Shown: positions 51,515-62,636 of the stretch, piece by piece
How positions within the stretch are numbered: position 1 is the stretch's first letter
How the letters are laid out: the number at the start of each line of letters is the position of its first letter
Assembly: GCA_030407315.1 (NCBI GenBank)
Contig: JALQPE010000610.1
Location: forward strand, 1 to 64,000
Length of the DNA stretch: 64,000 nt
Origin: Asparagopsis taxiformis
Taxonomy: Eukaryota > Rhodophyta > Florideophyceae > Bonnemaisoniales > Bonnemaisoniaceae
Direction of reading: 5' to 3'
The notes under the pieces: generated by a model
Told to the model about the DNA's origin: nothing
Seen by the model: only the letters and a program-made list of their open reading frames with translations
The model's database searches: none
Position numbers and translations under genes: made by a program

Positions 51515-52017
51515 GGCGGATGGCGGTGAATGGGGGCTGGTGGAGGCGACGGTTTGGTAGACTGAAAGGTGGTGGGGGTTGGGGATGGAGAGCGGTTAAG
51601 AGGGTTTGCTGGGAGGGGATTGAGGTGGCGTCGTGTTGACATGCGAGGTGGAGAAACATGGCGATGATTGTCAAGTGTTGCGGACAGAGATTTTGGTGTG
51701 TGATCATACGGTGTCGTTTGGAACGATTGGACGGATTTGTTGGGACATGGAAACGTTTCGACACGGAACACTTGTACCGCTCCAAATGTCCAAGTTGATA
51801 TCCATCCATACCAGCCAAGTGTCCCCATTCCATTGGCCCACGCCGCTCGACGCATCTTGTCCGAAACGACATGCCTTTCCGCTACCGTCCCGCGCCGCAT
51901 CATATCGGCACGTTGAATCCACCGAGCTCGCAGATAGAACGGCGTCTGCGAATGCTTGCCAAACCATCCAGTCAATCCCGCTCCATCTCGCCTACCCGCA
52001 CGCCCGATTAATCGGCC
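51515..52017. promoter_or_regulatory. Shared 5' region of divergent NhaD and mitochondrial carrier genes
   Basis: 503 bp between start codons. No TATA box or operator is assigned with confidence. Confidence 0.4.
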
Positions 52018-53070
52018 ATGCGCCACGAGCGTGGCGCGCAATTAGCGCGTCGCAATCTCACGCCTCGCCGCCGATCCGAACAACGCTCCGTCTCCGCCGA
52101 GATCCAACTCGCGTCAGCGCTCGCCGGCGTCGCCAGTCGCGTCGTGCTGCATCCGATCGACAGCGTGAAAACCCGTCTCCAACGTCTGCGCGGGCGTCCA
52201 AACTCGGTCGATTCCGCCGCCACCGTGCTCGATTTTCTCGCTCGCGAAGGCCTGTCCGGGCTGTATCGCGGCATTTTCAGCGCCCTTGTCGGCGTCATTC
52301 CCTACTCATTGCTCTACATGCCCAGCTATGAGCTCGCTCAGGCGCAGATGGGCCGCACACTCGGCGAGAAGAAATTGCTCGGTTTGCGACATGTGCTTGC
52401 TGGTTCCATCGCGGGACTCTGCGGTTCCCTGGTTAAGGTGCCCATGGATGTCGTGAAAAAGCGCCTCCAGGCTGGGTTGTATCCGAATTTTGTGGTTGCA
52501 GTCTCGTCGATTGCCAGGGAGGGCCCTGGACGGAGCTTGTTGAGCGCGCCGGCGCAGTTTTATTCGGGTTGGCCTAGTTCGATTATTTATGATATTCCGT
52601 ATAATGCCGTGCAGTTTACGGTGTTGGAGTATGTGAAACAGCTCATGTTGAGGAAGAGACGGCAGAGCAAATTGAGCAAGTTGGATAATGTGCTTGTTGG
52701 AGCCTTTACGGGTATGATTACGTCGGTCGTCACTGAACCTGTAGGTTGATTGCGTTTGGTTTATTGCGCTTTTGATGTGCTTGTGTTCTAATTTTGTCTT
52801 CTTCTTGTTCGTTTTGCATAGTTGGACGTCGTCAAGACGAGAATGATGACGCAGAGGCTGCGGGCTGTGCCGAACGGCGAAACGTTGTATCGTGGATGGC
52901 TTCATTGTGTGAGAACAATTGTCAAGGAAGAAGGCGTTGCCGCTTTATGGAAGGGTACGCTTCCGCGTTTGTTGTGGGTGGGCGCTAGTAGCGCAATCTG
53001 GTATGGCACTTATCAGGCTGCTCGCCAGATTATCTCGGAGAGAGAACACAAATTGTCAAAGCGCAAGTGA
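52018..53070 (+). CDS. Mitochondrial carrier family protein, S-adenosylmethionine carrier-like (2 exons)
   Basis: Exons 52018-52740 and 52822-53070 encode 323 residues; the 81-nt intron (GTAGGT...CATAG) falls inside the third carrier signature and its removal gives EPLDVVKTRM. Three repeats of about 100 residues each carry the Px[DE]xx[KR] motif: HPIDSVKTRLQ, VPMDVVKKRLQ and EPLDVVKTRMM. Between them are RGIFSALVGVIPYSLLYMP and FYSGWPSSIIYDIPYNAVQF, which resemble SAM carriers (SLC25A26/SAMC) of mitochondria and plastids. The substrate assignment is tentative. The ATG at 52018 leads a basic N-terminus. Confidence 0.88.
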
Positions 53071-53245
53071 GCTGCACCTATTTGCTTTCATCTTTGACTC
53101 GGCTTTTAATTTCAAAATCATTCGGAAATATGTAGTATTATAATATTTGCCACCGCCCGACACTTCGATCATCCAGACTTGTAAATCATGTCTCCGAAGG
53201 CGGCGGCGTAACTCAACTCCTCCATCTCCACCAACACGAACCATC

Positions 53246-54370
53246 ATGAGCTGGCCATGGATAGGCCCCAATTCCGTCCCATATCCCATACCACCCAGCA
53301 ACCTCGCCCCGCCTCTCATGCCTCCGCCGCCAGGTCAGCAAATCCCTCTGTCTGCAACACCTGCCAACATACCCCGTCCACCGATCCAATTCAACCCATC
53401 TCTCAATCCTCCTCCGCCATTCTCCAGTGCGCCCCCGCCACCGCCCAATTTCGATGCATTCTTCCCGCCCAACCAGTCGTTCCGGCCCTGGGGTCCGGGC
53501 GCCGCATACCCGCCCAATGCCTACCAGCCACAAGCCCCCCAGCCAGGCGTCTCGTTCCAATACCCATCCATGCCTCCCGCCCCGTTTCCGCCGCACCGCG
53601 GCTTCGCGCCAGCAATCCTTGCAAACGCACGCAGCGACGCCGCCCATCACCACCCCAAAAAAGCGAGGACTGACGGTCCCCCCGTTGCCGGCGTATCTGC
53701 GAGAGACGTGTCAGAGGTCGCTCGCAAAGCGCAGAAGAAAAGGGATGTTAACCCGAGAGACGCCGCCATGTGTGAACAGGTGTTGAAGAAACTCGGAGCA
53801 AAGTTACCCGGGGAATCCAAGGATGATATAGATCGCTGGGTTGCGGAGCGTCGGAAGAACTGGCCGTCCCGTGCGAATGTGGCCAGGAAATTGGAGGAAA
53901 AAGCGCAGAAGGAGGCGAAAGGCCACATTTCTCGTAAGGACAAGGGTGGAAGCGGCGGTTTTGACTCCCAGTCCGTTTCTAGGAAGAGGTCGCGTCAAAT
54001 GACAGACGATTTGCAGTGTCAGAATTCGCTGCAGAGGCTTGCGACGGAGTATTGCAGTAGCAGTGAGGGCGAGGAGGGGGAGATCAAGGCTTCAGCCGGG
54101 GATACGGTTGAGGGCAAGGAGGCTGAGCCGAGTGATGGCAAACATGCAGGTCAGGGGCGCGGTAATGGGGTGAGGAATAAGAAGCGAAATGGTAGGAATA
54201 GTAGAACTCGAGCTCGGAAAGGAAAACCTCAGCAAGTACACGCGCCTTCACGCCCGAGTCTGCTACGAAACTTGCTCGAAGATGAAATTCGGAAGGAGCA
54301 TTCGGCGTTGCTGCAGGCGTTCCGGTATATTGTCTCAAAGGAGAAAGCAGCGTCTAGTGAGGAACATTAA
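53246..54370 (+). CDS. NUFIP1/Rsa1-like box C/D snoRNP assembly factor
   Basis: 374-codon intronless frame from the ATG at 53246; the frame is open upstream only to a TTG. Residues 1-130 are proline-rich and disordered. A central segment (about 190-230) containing DDIDRWVAERRKNWPSRANV matches the NUFIP1 core, where a W-x-A/E-R-x-K-N-x-P motif binds the 15.5K/SNU13 protein of C/D snoRNPs. A lysine/arginine-rich, glutamate-patched region and a helical C-terminus follow. The family bridges the R2TP chaperone complex and nascent snoRNPs. The gene lies 4.3 kb from the snoRNA cluster. That closeness may be chance. Confidence 0.8.
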   Translation: MSWPWIGPNSVPYPIPPSNLAPPLMPPPPGQQIPLSATPANIPRPPIQFNPSLNPPPPFSSAPPPPPNFDAFFPPNQSFRPWGPGAAYPPNAYQPQAPQPGVSFQYPSMPPAPFPPHRGFAPAILANARSDAAHHHPKKARTDGPPVAGVSARDVSEVARKAQKKRDVNPRDAAMCEQVLKKLGAKLPGESKDDIDRWVAERRKNWPSRANVARKLEEKAQKEAKGHISRKDKGGSGGFDSQSVSRKRSRQMTDDLQCQNSLQRLATEYCSSSEGEEGEIKASAGDTVEGKEAEPSDGKHAGQGRGNGVRNKKRNGRNSRTRARKGKPQQVHAPSRPSLLRNLLEDEIRKEHSALLQAFRYIVSKEKAASSEEH

Positions 54371-54894
54371 CTATCAATTTTGGTCGAGGTGTATCGAAAT
54401 GAAGCAGTGTGTAGTGCAACTTGCTTGTATTTGTAACTGAAGGATATCTCCCAACTCTGTTTCACACTCAGTTTTGAAGGTGGTAAACGGAGTTATATAA
54501 CTCTTCGAAGACGCTTGCGCAGTTCGAGCGACTAATGAAAATACTTCTCTGCAACGTCGACATGGACGTGAAATTTCTGGTTCGTACTCGTAAATTTCCA
54601 TCGAAATATCGACACGCATAAAAACGGTTTCGGTAGCAACAAAATTGCTTTAGCGACACAACATGTACAGTATTCGTCATTGAAGCCCCCCAGAGTCGTT
54701 CAACCTGACACTGGTCTCCAATCGCACCGCTCTCCTCCGAGTCAACAGCTGTAGGCACCAAACCACCAACAATTCGCATCGCGTAACGCATGGTACGGAA
54801 CTGAAAGGAAGATCGAAACTCCGCCTAACCCTTTCCCTCCGCCCGGGTGGCTGGAAGCGAAGCGTGTATATTGCTCTGAAACTACTCGATAGCA
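54371..54894. other. Intergenic, no gene recognised
   Basis: 524 bp holding the 3' region of the NUFIP1-like gene and the promoter of AP-1 mu. No TATA box is assigned. Confidence 0.4.
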
Positions 54895-56471
54895 ATGGTT
54901 GTGAGTTTTATCAACCGCACTCATTTCCTTCCTGGCGTCTCCCATTTTTTTGCTTGCTAACCCCTGCATCTTCATCGTTCCAGGCTTCTGCTATTTTCAT
55001 CCTCGATTCAAGAGGTAAGGTACGTAGTTCAAATGCGAATGTGTGAAAGGGCACCGAGTATTATTGTCATCTAACCAGCAGTTCGAAGAATTTCGCGTCT
55101 AGATTCTTATATCGAGAAACTATAGAGGAGATGTTCCTATGGATGTTGTGTCAGAGTTTAAATCCAAGGTGATTGAGGCTGAAGACGTACGTAGCAAACA
55201 TTTCACCTTTCCTTTTCATCGGTGTCTTCTTGGGTTCTAACTCTCAACGGAGCATTGGTTCTACTTTACGAACACACTGCTACTGTTCTCTGTTACTGCA
55301 GGACTCCCAAATCACCCCCTTTCTTCGCGTTGAAGAGAAAGGTATCACTTTCATTCACATTAGACATGCAAATATCTTTTTGATTGCGGTAACACGAAAG
55401 AATTCCAATGCTACAATGATTCTAGCATTCTTGTACAAACTGGTGCAAGTATTTACAGAGTACTTCAAGGATGTACAAGAGGAATCAGTTCGCGACAACT
55501 TTGTGGTAATATACGAACTCCTCGATGAAATGATGGACTTTGGCTTTCCACAAATTTCAGAGTCTAAAGTGCTACGAGAATATATCACTCAGGACTACCG
55601 CGTCTCGGATCGACCTACATCGCTGCCAGTTGCAGCCACGAATGCGGTGTCGTGGCGCAGTGAGGGGATTAAGCATTCAAGAAATGAGGTGTTCCTAGAC
55701 GTAATTGAAAAAGTGAACATCCTTGTTTCAGCTACTGGCAACCTGTTACGATCCGAAATCATCGGCAAGTTAATAATGAAATCCTATCTGAGCGGCATGC
55801 CCAATTTGAAGCTGGGCCTCAACGACAGGCTACAATTTGAAGCGGCAGCCTCTTCTGGTGGGCGAGAGCCTCGCGGAAAAGCAATCGATCTGGAGGATAT
55901 CAAGTTCCATCAATGCGTGCGTCTCGCCAAATTCGAAAACGACCGCACGATTTCGTTCATTCCTCCCGACGGCTCGTTTGAACTGATGAGCTACCGATTG
56001 AACACACAAGTGAAGCCGCCAATATGGGTGGATGCGCTCATTGAACAACGACCTACTCGAGTGGACTATGTCGTCAAGGCTCGTACACAGCTCAAGCCGC
56101 GTGCAGTAGCAAACAATGTGAAAATATATATTCCAGTTCTACCCGATGTGGATACGCCCAGTTTCAAGTGTACGTCTGGCAAGACAAAATATGCGCCGGA
56201 CAAGGATGTTGTCGTTTGGTCGATAAAGCAATTCAAAGCAGGGCGCGATGCGGTGATGCGTGGACATTTTTCACTGCCTAGTATCGGAAAGAACGAGGAG
56301 CGGGAGAACGCTACCAAACGCCCGATCACTTTGGAGTTTGAAGTTCCGTACTTCACTATTTCCGGTCTCCAGGTTCGCTTTCTCAAAGTTGTTGAAAAGT
56401 CGGGCTATGTGGCTGCACCTTGGGTACGATATAAGCTTAATGCAGGCGACTATCAAATTCGAATGAAATAA
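54895..56471 (+). CDS. AP-1 adaptor complex mu subunit (4 exons)
   Basis: Exons 54895-54900 (6 nt, Met-Val), 54984-55019, 55103-55186 and 55302-56471 encode 431 residues. Introns of 83, 83 and 115 nt are all in phase 0 with GTGAGT, GTACGT and GTACGT donors. The N-terminus reads MVASAIFILDSRGK then ILISRNYRGDVPMD, matching AP-1 mu. Residues about 1-140 form the longin domain, and about 170-431 the mu homology domain that binds YxxPhi sorting signals. VRDNFVVIYELLDEMMDFG and VLREYITQ are strongly AP-1-like. The complex sorts cargo at the trans-Golgi and endosomes with clathrin. A prediction starting at the first long frame (55173) would miss the first 42 residues. Confidence 0.93.
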
Positions 56472-56941
56472 ACGTCGTGTACTGATTGAATTGCATATGC
56501 CAACATAACTATACCATCATCAAGCTGACGGCCGAGCTTCTACGATCGTCAGCGTGAATGCTTTAGTAGCAACTTGTGTCCTCTTTGAACGACAGTTGGT
56601 TATTGAATGGCTATAAAACGCTTGGTGATGTCCCATTTCCGATTACGAATATTTTTTCTACAAATATTTATGTGAAGCATGCAATTTCGTTGGGGACCAG
56701 TTGGCCTTTTGTGGGGTTGCCTCACTCTACGCCGGCGTCTACAATCTCTGCGCTAATCGAATAGCCAGCGTTGCTCCAACTTTCTTGCGACAATTGCCAG
56801 ACCAGACTGCCCCCAACTCTCGAAGGGTCTAAGGCCGCCAAACTACAGTACCAGACGCGTCGCCGAAGAGACGACCACAACTTATATCCAATCAGAACGA
56901 GTTCACAAAGAGGGAAATTTGTCAACTAACCATCAAGAAAA
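56472..56941. other. Intergenic, no gene recognised
   Basis: 470 bp between AP-1 mu and the small two-exon gene. No supported feature. Confidence 0.4.
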
Positions 56942-57372
56942 ATGGGACATGGAAGCATGTTCGGGCGTGTTATCCAATGGTTGGCTAACGAGATTATCGT
57001 AAAAGGGCTCTCCGAGAACCCAGCATTCCAGCGTTTTGCCGTGCGGTCATCTCAGCAAATGCAAGACTTGACGAAATCGGCAGCGGAAGCAGCCAAGTCT
57101 TTGAGTGCTAGTGAAAATGTTGTGCAGCTGAGAAAGGTTCGTATACTAGCCCATCTTTTCACTGACTATTCGCTTGACGTAGTAGCGCGCTTTTGAAGTC
57201 TTGACCTAACTTGCGTGTGAATGCTGTCAAATTGGTTTGTTCCGTTTGTGACCGACAGGAGTCTCAAGCACTTAAGAAACAGGCAAGTGACTTTGCAAGT
57301 GCTCTACGGGAAGAAATACAAGAAACGGTGAAGAAAGCAAGCGAAGAAGGGCGCAGAGGAAGAAATATGTAG
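56942..57372 (+). CDS. Small protein of unknown function (2 exons)
   Basis: Exons 56942-57136 and 57259-57372 give 102 residues; the 122-nt intron (GTTCGT...ACAG) is in phase 0. The N-terminus has a short amphipathic or hydrophobic stretch (FGRVIQWLANEIIVKGL) then PAFQRFAVRSSQQMQDL. The rest is alanine/lysine/glutamate-rich helix, probably coiled coil, ending in a basic GRRGRNM. The intron acceptor leads directly into more of the same helix, which supports the splice. The layout could suit a small mitochondrial or membrane-associated protein, but I recognise no family. Confidence 0.65.
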
Positions 57373-59301
57373 ATAAGAATAGGAGTTGTTCGTTGTGTCA
57401 TTCTCTTTCTAGTTTAATTATTCGTTCGTTGAGCATCGCACAATGATAGTGATGAGCGCGAAATTGCCGAGTTGAGATTTGTAAGATTACCTGTTCCGTT
57501 TCGCATTTATCCACATCCAAATTTCGTTGTTCTCGTTCCATTATTTCAAGGTAACCCTTCGTCCCATAATGGTCCATGCGGTTTTTTAGCTGATTTTCAC
57601 TTATACTAAATATAGTCCAGGCCAGAGACCGCATTTGCTCGCGAAGATGATTGAGAATGGTGGACGAATACAAACTAGACTACTAGCGTTATATGTATAT
57701 AGAAAATTGGTTCTGAAACGATGTTTAGATTCGAGAAAATGGAATTGAATCTGATGAGGGATTCACAAAGTCAAGCAGAAAACGATGGACAAATCGTTGC
57801 TGTGGTTAACGTGAACTGGAATGTGGAGATGTGCACATGCGTTTTCGGACAGTCTGTACGCCCAAATTGATTAGAAGACAAAGAGGAAATGTAAGCAACA
57901 TACAGTTGAAGCGTAGGTAACTTTGGTCCAAAGATGGTGCACAATGGTTGTTATGTCTCAACACGAGTGAAAGGCGCGCATAGAGGAAGGAGTTATTCAA
58001 CTATAGAGTGAAGTGATAGTTCGTCATGATTCCACTATGGCATACGGAGGCCAAGGTCATGTCGTCTACGTGAGAGAAATTGATGGTTGCGATCATGTAC
58101 AGCAATGGAAATGGAAAAACACGCATTGAAAGGGATGATGCAATGTCTAGGGTTGCATACAAGAGTAGAACTCGAGGGAAAATCACAAGTGGACAAGCGG
58201 CAAATGCAAATTATAGATGGTCGTTTGGTTTCCAGAACAGACAGCGGCGAGGTGGTTGCCGTTCATCGAGGATGGGACATAGAAACAACAACGATTGGTT
58301 GCGCATCCACAACTCGATATGAAGATGGTTACTATTTATACGTCATATACCGCATAAACAGCGTAGCATTCCAGAGATCAAGCTGCCACCAAGACGACGG
58401 TAAACCCCTACCAAACAGGCTGGGAATGTAAAAAAACAATAAAACCGTGTATGAAATGTCGAAACGTGTCGTTTGGACGCGGAAGAGCCCGTCCGGACTC
58501 TTTGCAGCCCGTCCTCAACGTGCCACACTCAGACTCGGCACATCCCATGGAGTAACAGTCCATCATCGTTTCATGTCAGCAGATTACCGCGCCACTTTAT
58601 GACAACGCCGCAGCCTGTGGAGAAGGAATCACTTCGAATGTTATCTCTGCGCGTAAAAAACCTCGTGAGACAGCATGTGCATCCAATACAATCTGAAACT
58701 ACCGTCTCGACCAACCACAATAATGCACTCCCATGACACATTCACCTCGTTTCATGAAGACACACTCATTGTGCTCCCCGGTGGCGTGCATATTCCGACG
58801 ACTAGTATAGATTGCGCAGTTGTCCGTACCTGTCAACGAACAAACAATGCACACACTGGCTATCTTCACGGATGGATGCGTTGCGCGAGTTTTCCACAAC
58901 TTGAACTGATTGGTGCTCCTATTACAGGACGATGCACGTACGTTTCGTGATGCACCCTAGGACGAACTATTGGTTATACTTGATGACGCAGCCACCGCCA
59001 AGTGAACGGTATATGATCACATGATTCACGATTGCTCATTTTGTCGAATCGTTATCCTTTGCCTTCCATCATCTATGGATATTTGCCTATTTTTCAGCTC
59101 CTCGCATATGCACAACTATCCAATGGCGCTGTTCAGCTTTTCACACAACAGAAGCCAGCCATGTCGGCAAGGAGCCCCCGTCTTCTATAAAGTCCTATTG
59201 CCATTTTAACATGATACCTTTCGTTCTACACTCCGATACAAACCGCTAAACGACACAGCAACCAGCACGCAGACTCCATTCCATCCGCCGCCCAATTCGA
59301 A
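57373..59301. other. Intergenic, several weak ORFs, no gene supported
   Basis: 1.9 kb. A minus-strand ORF at 57398-57673 has protein-like composition (MDHYGTKGYLEIMEREQR) and might be an exon of an unrecognised gene. Plus-strand ORFs at about 58080-58430 and 58675-58950 show nothing familiar. The last 300 bp are the EgtD promoter and leader. Confidence 0.4.
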
Positions 59302-60473
59302 ATGTCAACTAATCCAAAATCCACAATATCCTCTTGTACAGCAAAACTTTCCCCCAAACTCACCATTCTCCGCGAAGAAGATGCACAGGCATCCAGAAAT
59401 CAATTTCGGAAAGACGTCATTCGCTGCTTCTCATCCGAAATCAAGTCAATTTCCTCCAAGTACTTTTACGATGATACCGGTAGTGGTACGTACAAGCACA
59501 TCAATTCCACCACATCCCGTCCATCCTACCGTCTAACCCACCCCCAATTCCATCCGCAGAACTCTACGCCAATATCACAGACCTGGACGAGTACTATCTC
59601 ACACGCACCGAGCAGGAGATATTCGACACGTACGCGCATCAATTTGTCGAACAACACTTTCGTCCCGCCTCGGCAGATGGCCCCGTGAACATCGTCGAAC
59701 TCGGAGCTGGCGACGGCCGAAAGACAAAGGCAATTTTGCGAGCCCTGCTCGACAGCGGTATCGAATTCGAGTACATCCCAGTGGACATATCACTCAAAGC
59801 TATGTCTAGTCTGTTCGAAGCAATTCAGGCTGCTTTTGTCGGAGAGTCGTTGAAGGTGCATGGGGTAGTAGGCGAATATCTAGAGTGTGTTGAGCACGTT
59901 GTGTCAACACGACCCGGTCAGCGTACCGCTGTGTTGTTCATTGGCTCTTCGATTGGCAATTTTAAATTTGCGGAAGCAGTTGAATTTCTTTCCGCTATAA
60001 AAGCCAAGCTCACGCCGAGAGATTTCATCTTTCTTGGCTGTGATCTCGTGAAAGATTTTGAGACGATGAGGAGAGCATACTCAGATTCGAAGGGTGTCAC
60101 AAAGAATTTCAACTTGAATCTTCTGACCCGGATGAATCGAGAGCTTGGGACCAGCTTTAATGAAGAGCAATTTGAACATCTTGCTTTCTATAATCCCAGA
60201 AGTGGGTCGATGGAAAGTTATCTGATTCCGACTGTTCCACAACGTGTGTCAATTTGTGCACAGAGTTGTTCACAGAAAAGTGGTGATGGGGCGGATGAGT
60301 TGAGTTTTGAGGTCAAGGCATTTGAAGCAATCCAGACAGAATGGTCGCACAAGTTTACCATGGACAGTATCAGTGATCTTTTCAGAATTTCTGGATTCGA
60401 CTTGACCGCCAAGTACATAGACAAGCGGGACTGGTTTGTAGACGCGGTTGGTTACGTTCCTGCAGACGAGTAG
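59302..60473 (+). CDS. EgtD-like histidine N-alpha-methyltransferase (2 exons)
   Basis: Exons 59302-59485 and 59560-60473 give 365 residues. The 74-nt intron (GTACGT...GCAG) interrupts the hallmark YDDTGSELYANIT segment, and splicing restores it together with LDEYYLTRTEQEIF. The family (PF10017) trimethylates histidine to hercynine with SAM, the first step of ergothioneine synthesis. Visible SAM-site sequence is VELGAGDGRKT, then YIPVDIS, FIGSSIGNF and LGCDLVKD; the C-terminal half carries AFYNPRSGSMESYLI. It lacks the EgtB-type sulfoxide synthase half fused in fungal Egt1, and no EgtB gene lies in the window. The role as EgtD is inferred from sequence; other substrates are possible in eukaryotic stand-alone members. 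Confidence 0.9.
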
Positions 60474-60638
60474 AGAAAGTGGGCAGTGGCATGCTTCTGC
60501 CAGTTCAGAGCTACGGAAAGATGAGATTCAAAGGTATATGGTCATCCAAAGATGTTAGACGATCAGTTTAATCACATTCACATTATAGACTGGTGTGAGG
60601 ATGGAAAACTAGATGAACAGATAAACTAGACAGTGTCC

Positions 60639-62030
60639 TCAGTCACTGTCATCATTGAAAGTTGTTTTCTTGCCAGACCCAGGAGTGCCTCCATTCATAC
60701 CGAAGCTATCACGACCGCCACCGAAACCGCCGCCGCGACCACGACCGCGGCCTCCACCGCGACCACCTCCAAATCCACCACCGAATCCACCTCCGCGTCC
60801 ACCACGTCCACGGCCACCACGTCCACCGTCATTAAATCCTCCACGGCCACCGCGTCCGCCGCGGCCACCGCCATCATTAAATCCTCCGCGTCCACCGCGC
60901 CCTCTTCCACCTCGGCCACCACGACCGCCGCCACTCGGCTTCGATCCGGCTGGGTTGATGTTCAGATCACGGCCCTGACACAAAACGCCATTCATTTCAC
61001 AGGCGGCCTTAGCTGCTTCAGGAGTACTGAAGGAAACAAATGCAAAACCTCGTAGTCTATCTGTTTCTCGATCCCTTGGAAGGTAGACATCAGTAATTTC
61101 ACCACATTCTTGCAGAGTTTCTGAGAGATCTTGCTCTGTAATTGTCCACGGAATGTTACCAACAAATACACGTAGCTCTTCGGAATCACCTGAGGCTGGT
61201 TGATGTCTCTTTGCTGACTGAGGCGTACTTTCCGAGGCTGGTCCCTGCCTCTTTTGACCGACTTCTGTATCGATCATTTTATCATTATGAAGTTTTTTCT
61301 TTTCAACACTCATCGGGGTCTTGGGCTTTTCATCCTCATCTTCATCACTGGAACTTGACTCGTCCGAGTCATCGTCTTTGGCGGCAGCGCCATTCTGGGA
61401 CTTTGCGGCACCGTTGCCAGCTTTTGTTTTAGGTTCATCATCATCAGAGTCACTTGATGAATCGCTGTCCTCCTCCTCGACCTTTTTATCCGCGGGCTTT
61501 TGATCATCACTATCATCACTGTCTGAGCTCTCTTCCTCATCAATCTTTTCGGCAGCCTTTGCAGGTGCCTTTTTTTCAGCCGGTTCGTCATCGGAGGAGG
61601 AATCACTATCTGAGTCATCATCTTTCGGAGGCTTAGCAGGGGCGTTTTTGCTGGGCTTGGCGCCTGCAGCAGGTTTGTCCTCGGAACTACTGTCATCGTC
61701 GGAGGAATCCTCAACTGGGGCAGCGGGCTTCTCTGCAGGCTTAGCTGCAGGCTTTTCATCTTCACTGGAACTGGAGTCATCACTCGATGATTCCGGAGGC
61801 GGGGGTGCAGCCTTCTTCTTCTTATCCTTACCCTTCTTGGACTTGGGTTCAACATCTTTCGGTTTAGCAGCATCGGACTTTTTCTTATCCTTCTTTTTGG
61901 ACTTGACAGGCTGTTGGACTTCAACCACTTCGGGCTCGGGTTCAACAACAGTTTCGTCCTTCTTGTGGGACTTTTTCGCAGAGCCAGGCTCGCTAGACTT
62001 CTTTTTCTTGGTATGCTTGATGGAACCCAT
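60639..62030 (-). CDS. Nucleolin-like protein: acidic/lysine N-terminus, one RRM, RGG tail
   Basis: 463-codon intronless frame from the ATG at 62028-62030. Residues 1-270 alternate lysine-rich blocks with acidic serine runs (such as SSSDDEPAEK), typical of nucleolin or Nopp140-like N-termini and likely CK2 targets. Residues about 284-360 form an RRM with RNP2 VFVGNIPW and RNP1 RGFAFVSF. About 365-445 is a glycine/arginine RGG region. Vertebrate and yeast nucleolins have two to four RRMs, so a single RRM is fewer than usual. It probably acts in rRNA transcription or processing in the nucleolus. The gene is convergent with the EgtD-like gene (165 bp between stops). Confidence 0.88.
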   Translation of the reverse strand: MGSIKHTKKKKSSEPGSAKKSHKKDETVVEPEPEVVEVQQPVKSKKKDKKKSDAAKPKDVEPKSKKGKDKKKKAAPPPPESSSDDSSSSEDEKPAAKPAEKPAAPVEDSSDDDSSSEDKPAAGAKPSKNAPAKPPKDDDSDSDSSSDDEPAEKKAPAKAAEKIDEEESSDSDDSDDQKPADKKVEEEDSDSSSDSDDDEPKTKAGNGAAKSQNGAAAKDDDSDESSSSDEDEDEKPKTPMSVEKKKLHNDKMIDTEVGQKRQGPASESTPQSAKRHQPASGDSEELRVFVGNIPWTITEQDLSETLQECGEITDVYLPRDRETDRLRGFAFVSFSTPEAAKAACEMNGVLCQGRDLNINPAGSKPSGGGRGGRGGRGRGGRGGFNDGGGRGGRGGRGGFNDGGRGGRGRGGRGGGFGGGFGGGRGGGRGRGRGGGFGGGRDSFGMNGGTPGSGKKTTFNDDSD

Positions 62031-62636
62031 TTTAGGAAGAAGTGGCGATGGGTAGCAGAAGAGTGGGAGGGCAGATTAATTTGGCTAGAGAACGGGTCGG
62101 TTGCTTGATTTTATAAGTGGGTATGTGTTGCAGGAATGGGAATTGTCCACTGCAGCTGCAGCCGTTGAGGTATGATGCGGTACCGCCGCCGCCGTCACAT
62201 CGGGCCATTCGCTAGTGCACAAAAGTTGTTTTTCCTGCGCACCATTGGACCGCTTATCATCAACGTCAGGCGATGGTCCGCACAAGGCCACGGCTGACAA
62301 GGCGCAGATTCGACGCACGTTGGTTGGCCACATCTCAACGCAATAATATCTTTCGAAATTTCCAAATATTTCCATATTTAAAACCTAACAAAGCGAAATT
62401 CACCACTTGGCACATCGCCATCCGCTCATAACTGCGATGTTTCACGCGCTTGCATATCTTGGACATCTTGGATTTCCAATGATGCGGCATCAGTACGCCA
62501 CCACGGCGCAGCACTCATTGTCCTCACAGCCAATCGTCAACGACAGGTAGCAACGGATATATGCGACGTTAGTAGCATCCCCAATTGCGCAGCACACTCC
62601 ATCCATTGCGACCATCTTTCATCAACGCCACCCACA
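62031..62636. promoter_or_regulatory. Shared 5' region of divergent nucleolin-like and CRAL-TRIO genes
   Basis: 606 bp between the start codons. A CTGCAGCTGCAG palindrome lies near 62152. No TATA box is assigned. Confidence 0.4.

Noticed and set aside
57398..57673. Minus-strand ORF with protein-like composition
   Set aside because: No family resemblance, no supported start or splice partners; mentioned only under the intergenic entry.
60655..60978. Proline-rich plus-strand ORF
   Set aside because: Mirror of the glycine/arginine codons of the nucleolin-like RGG tail.
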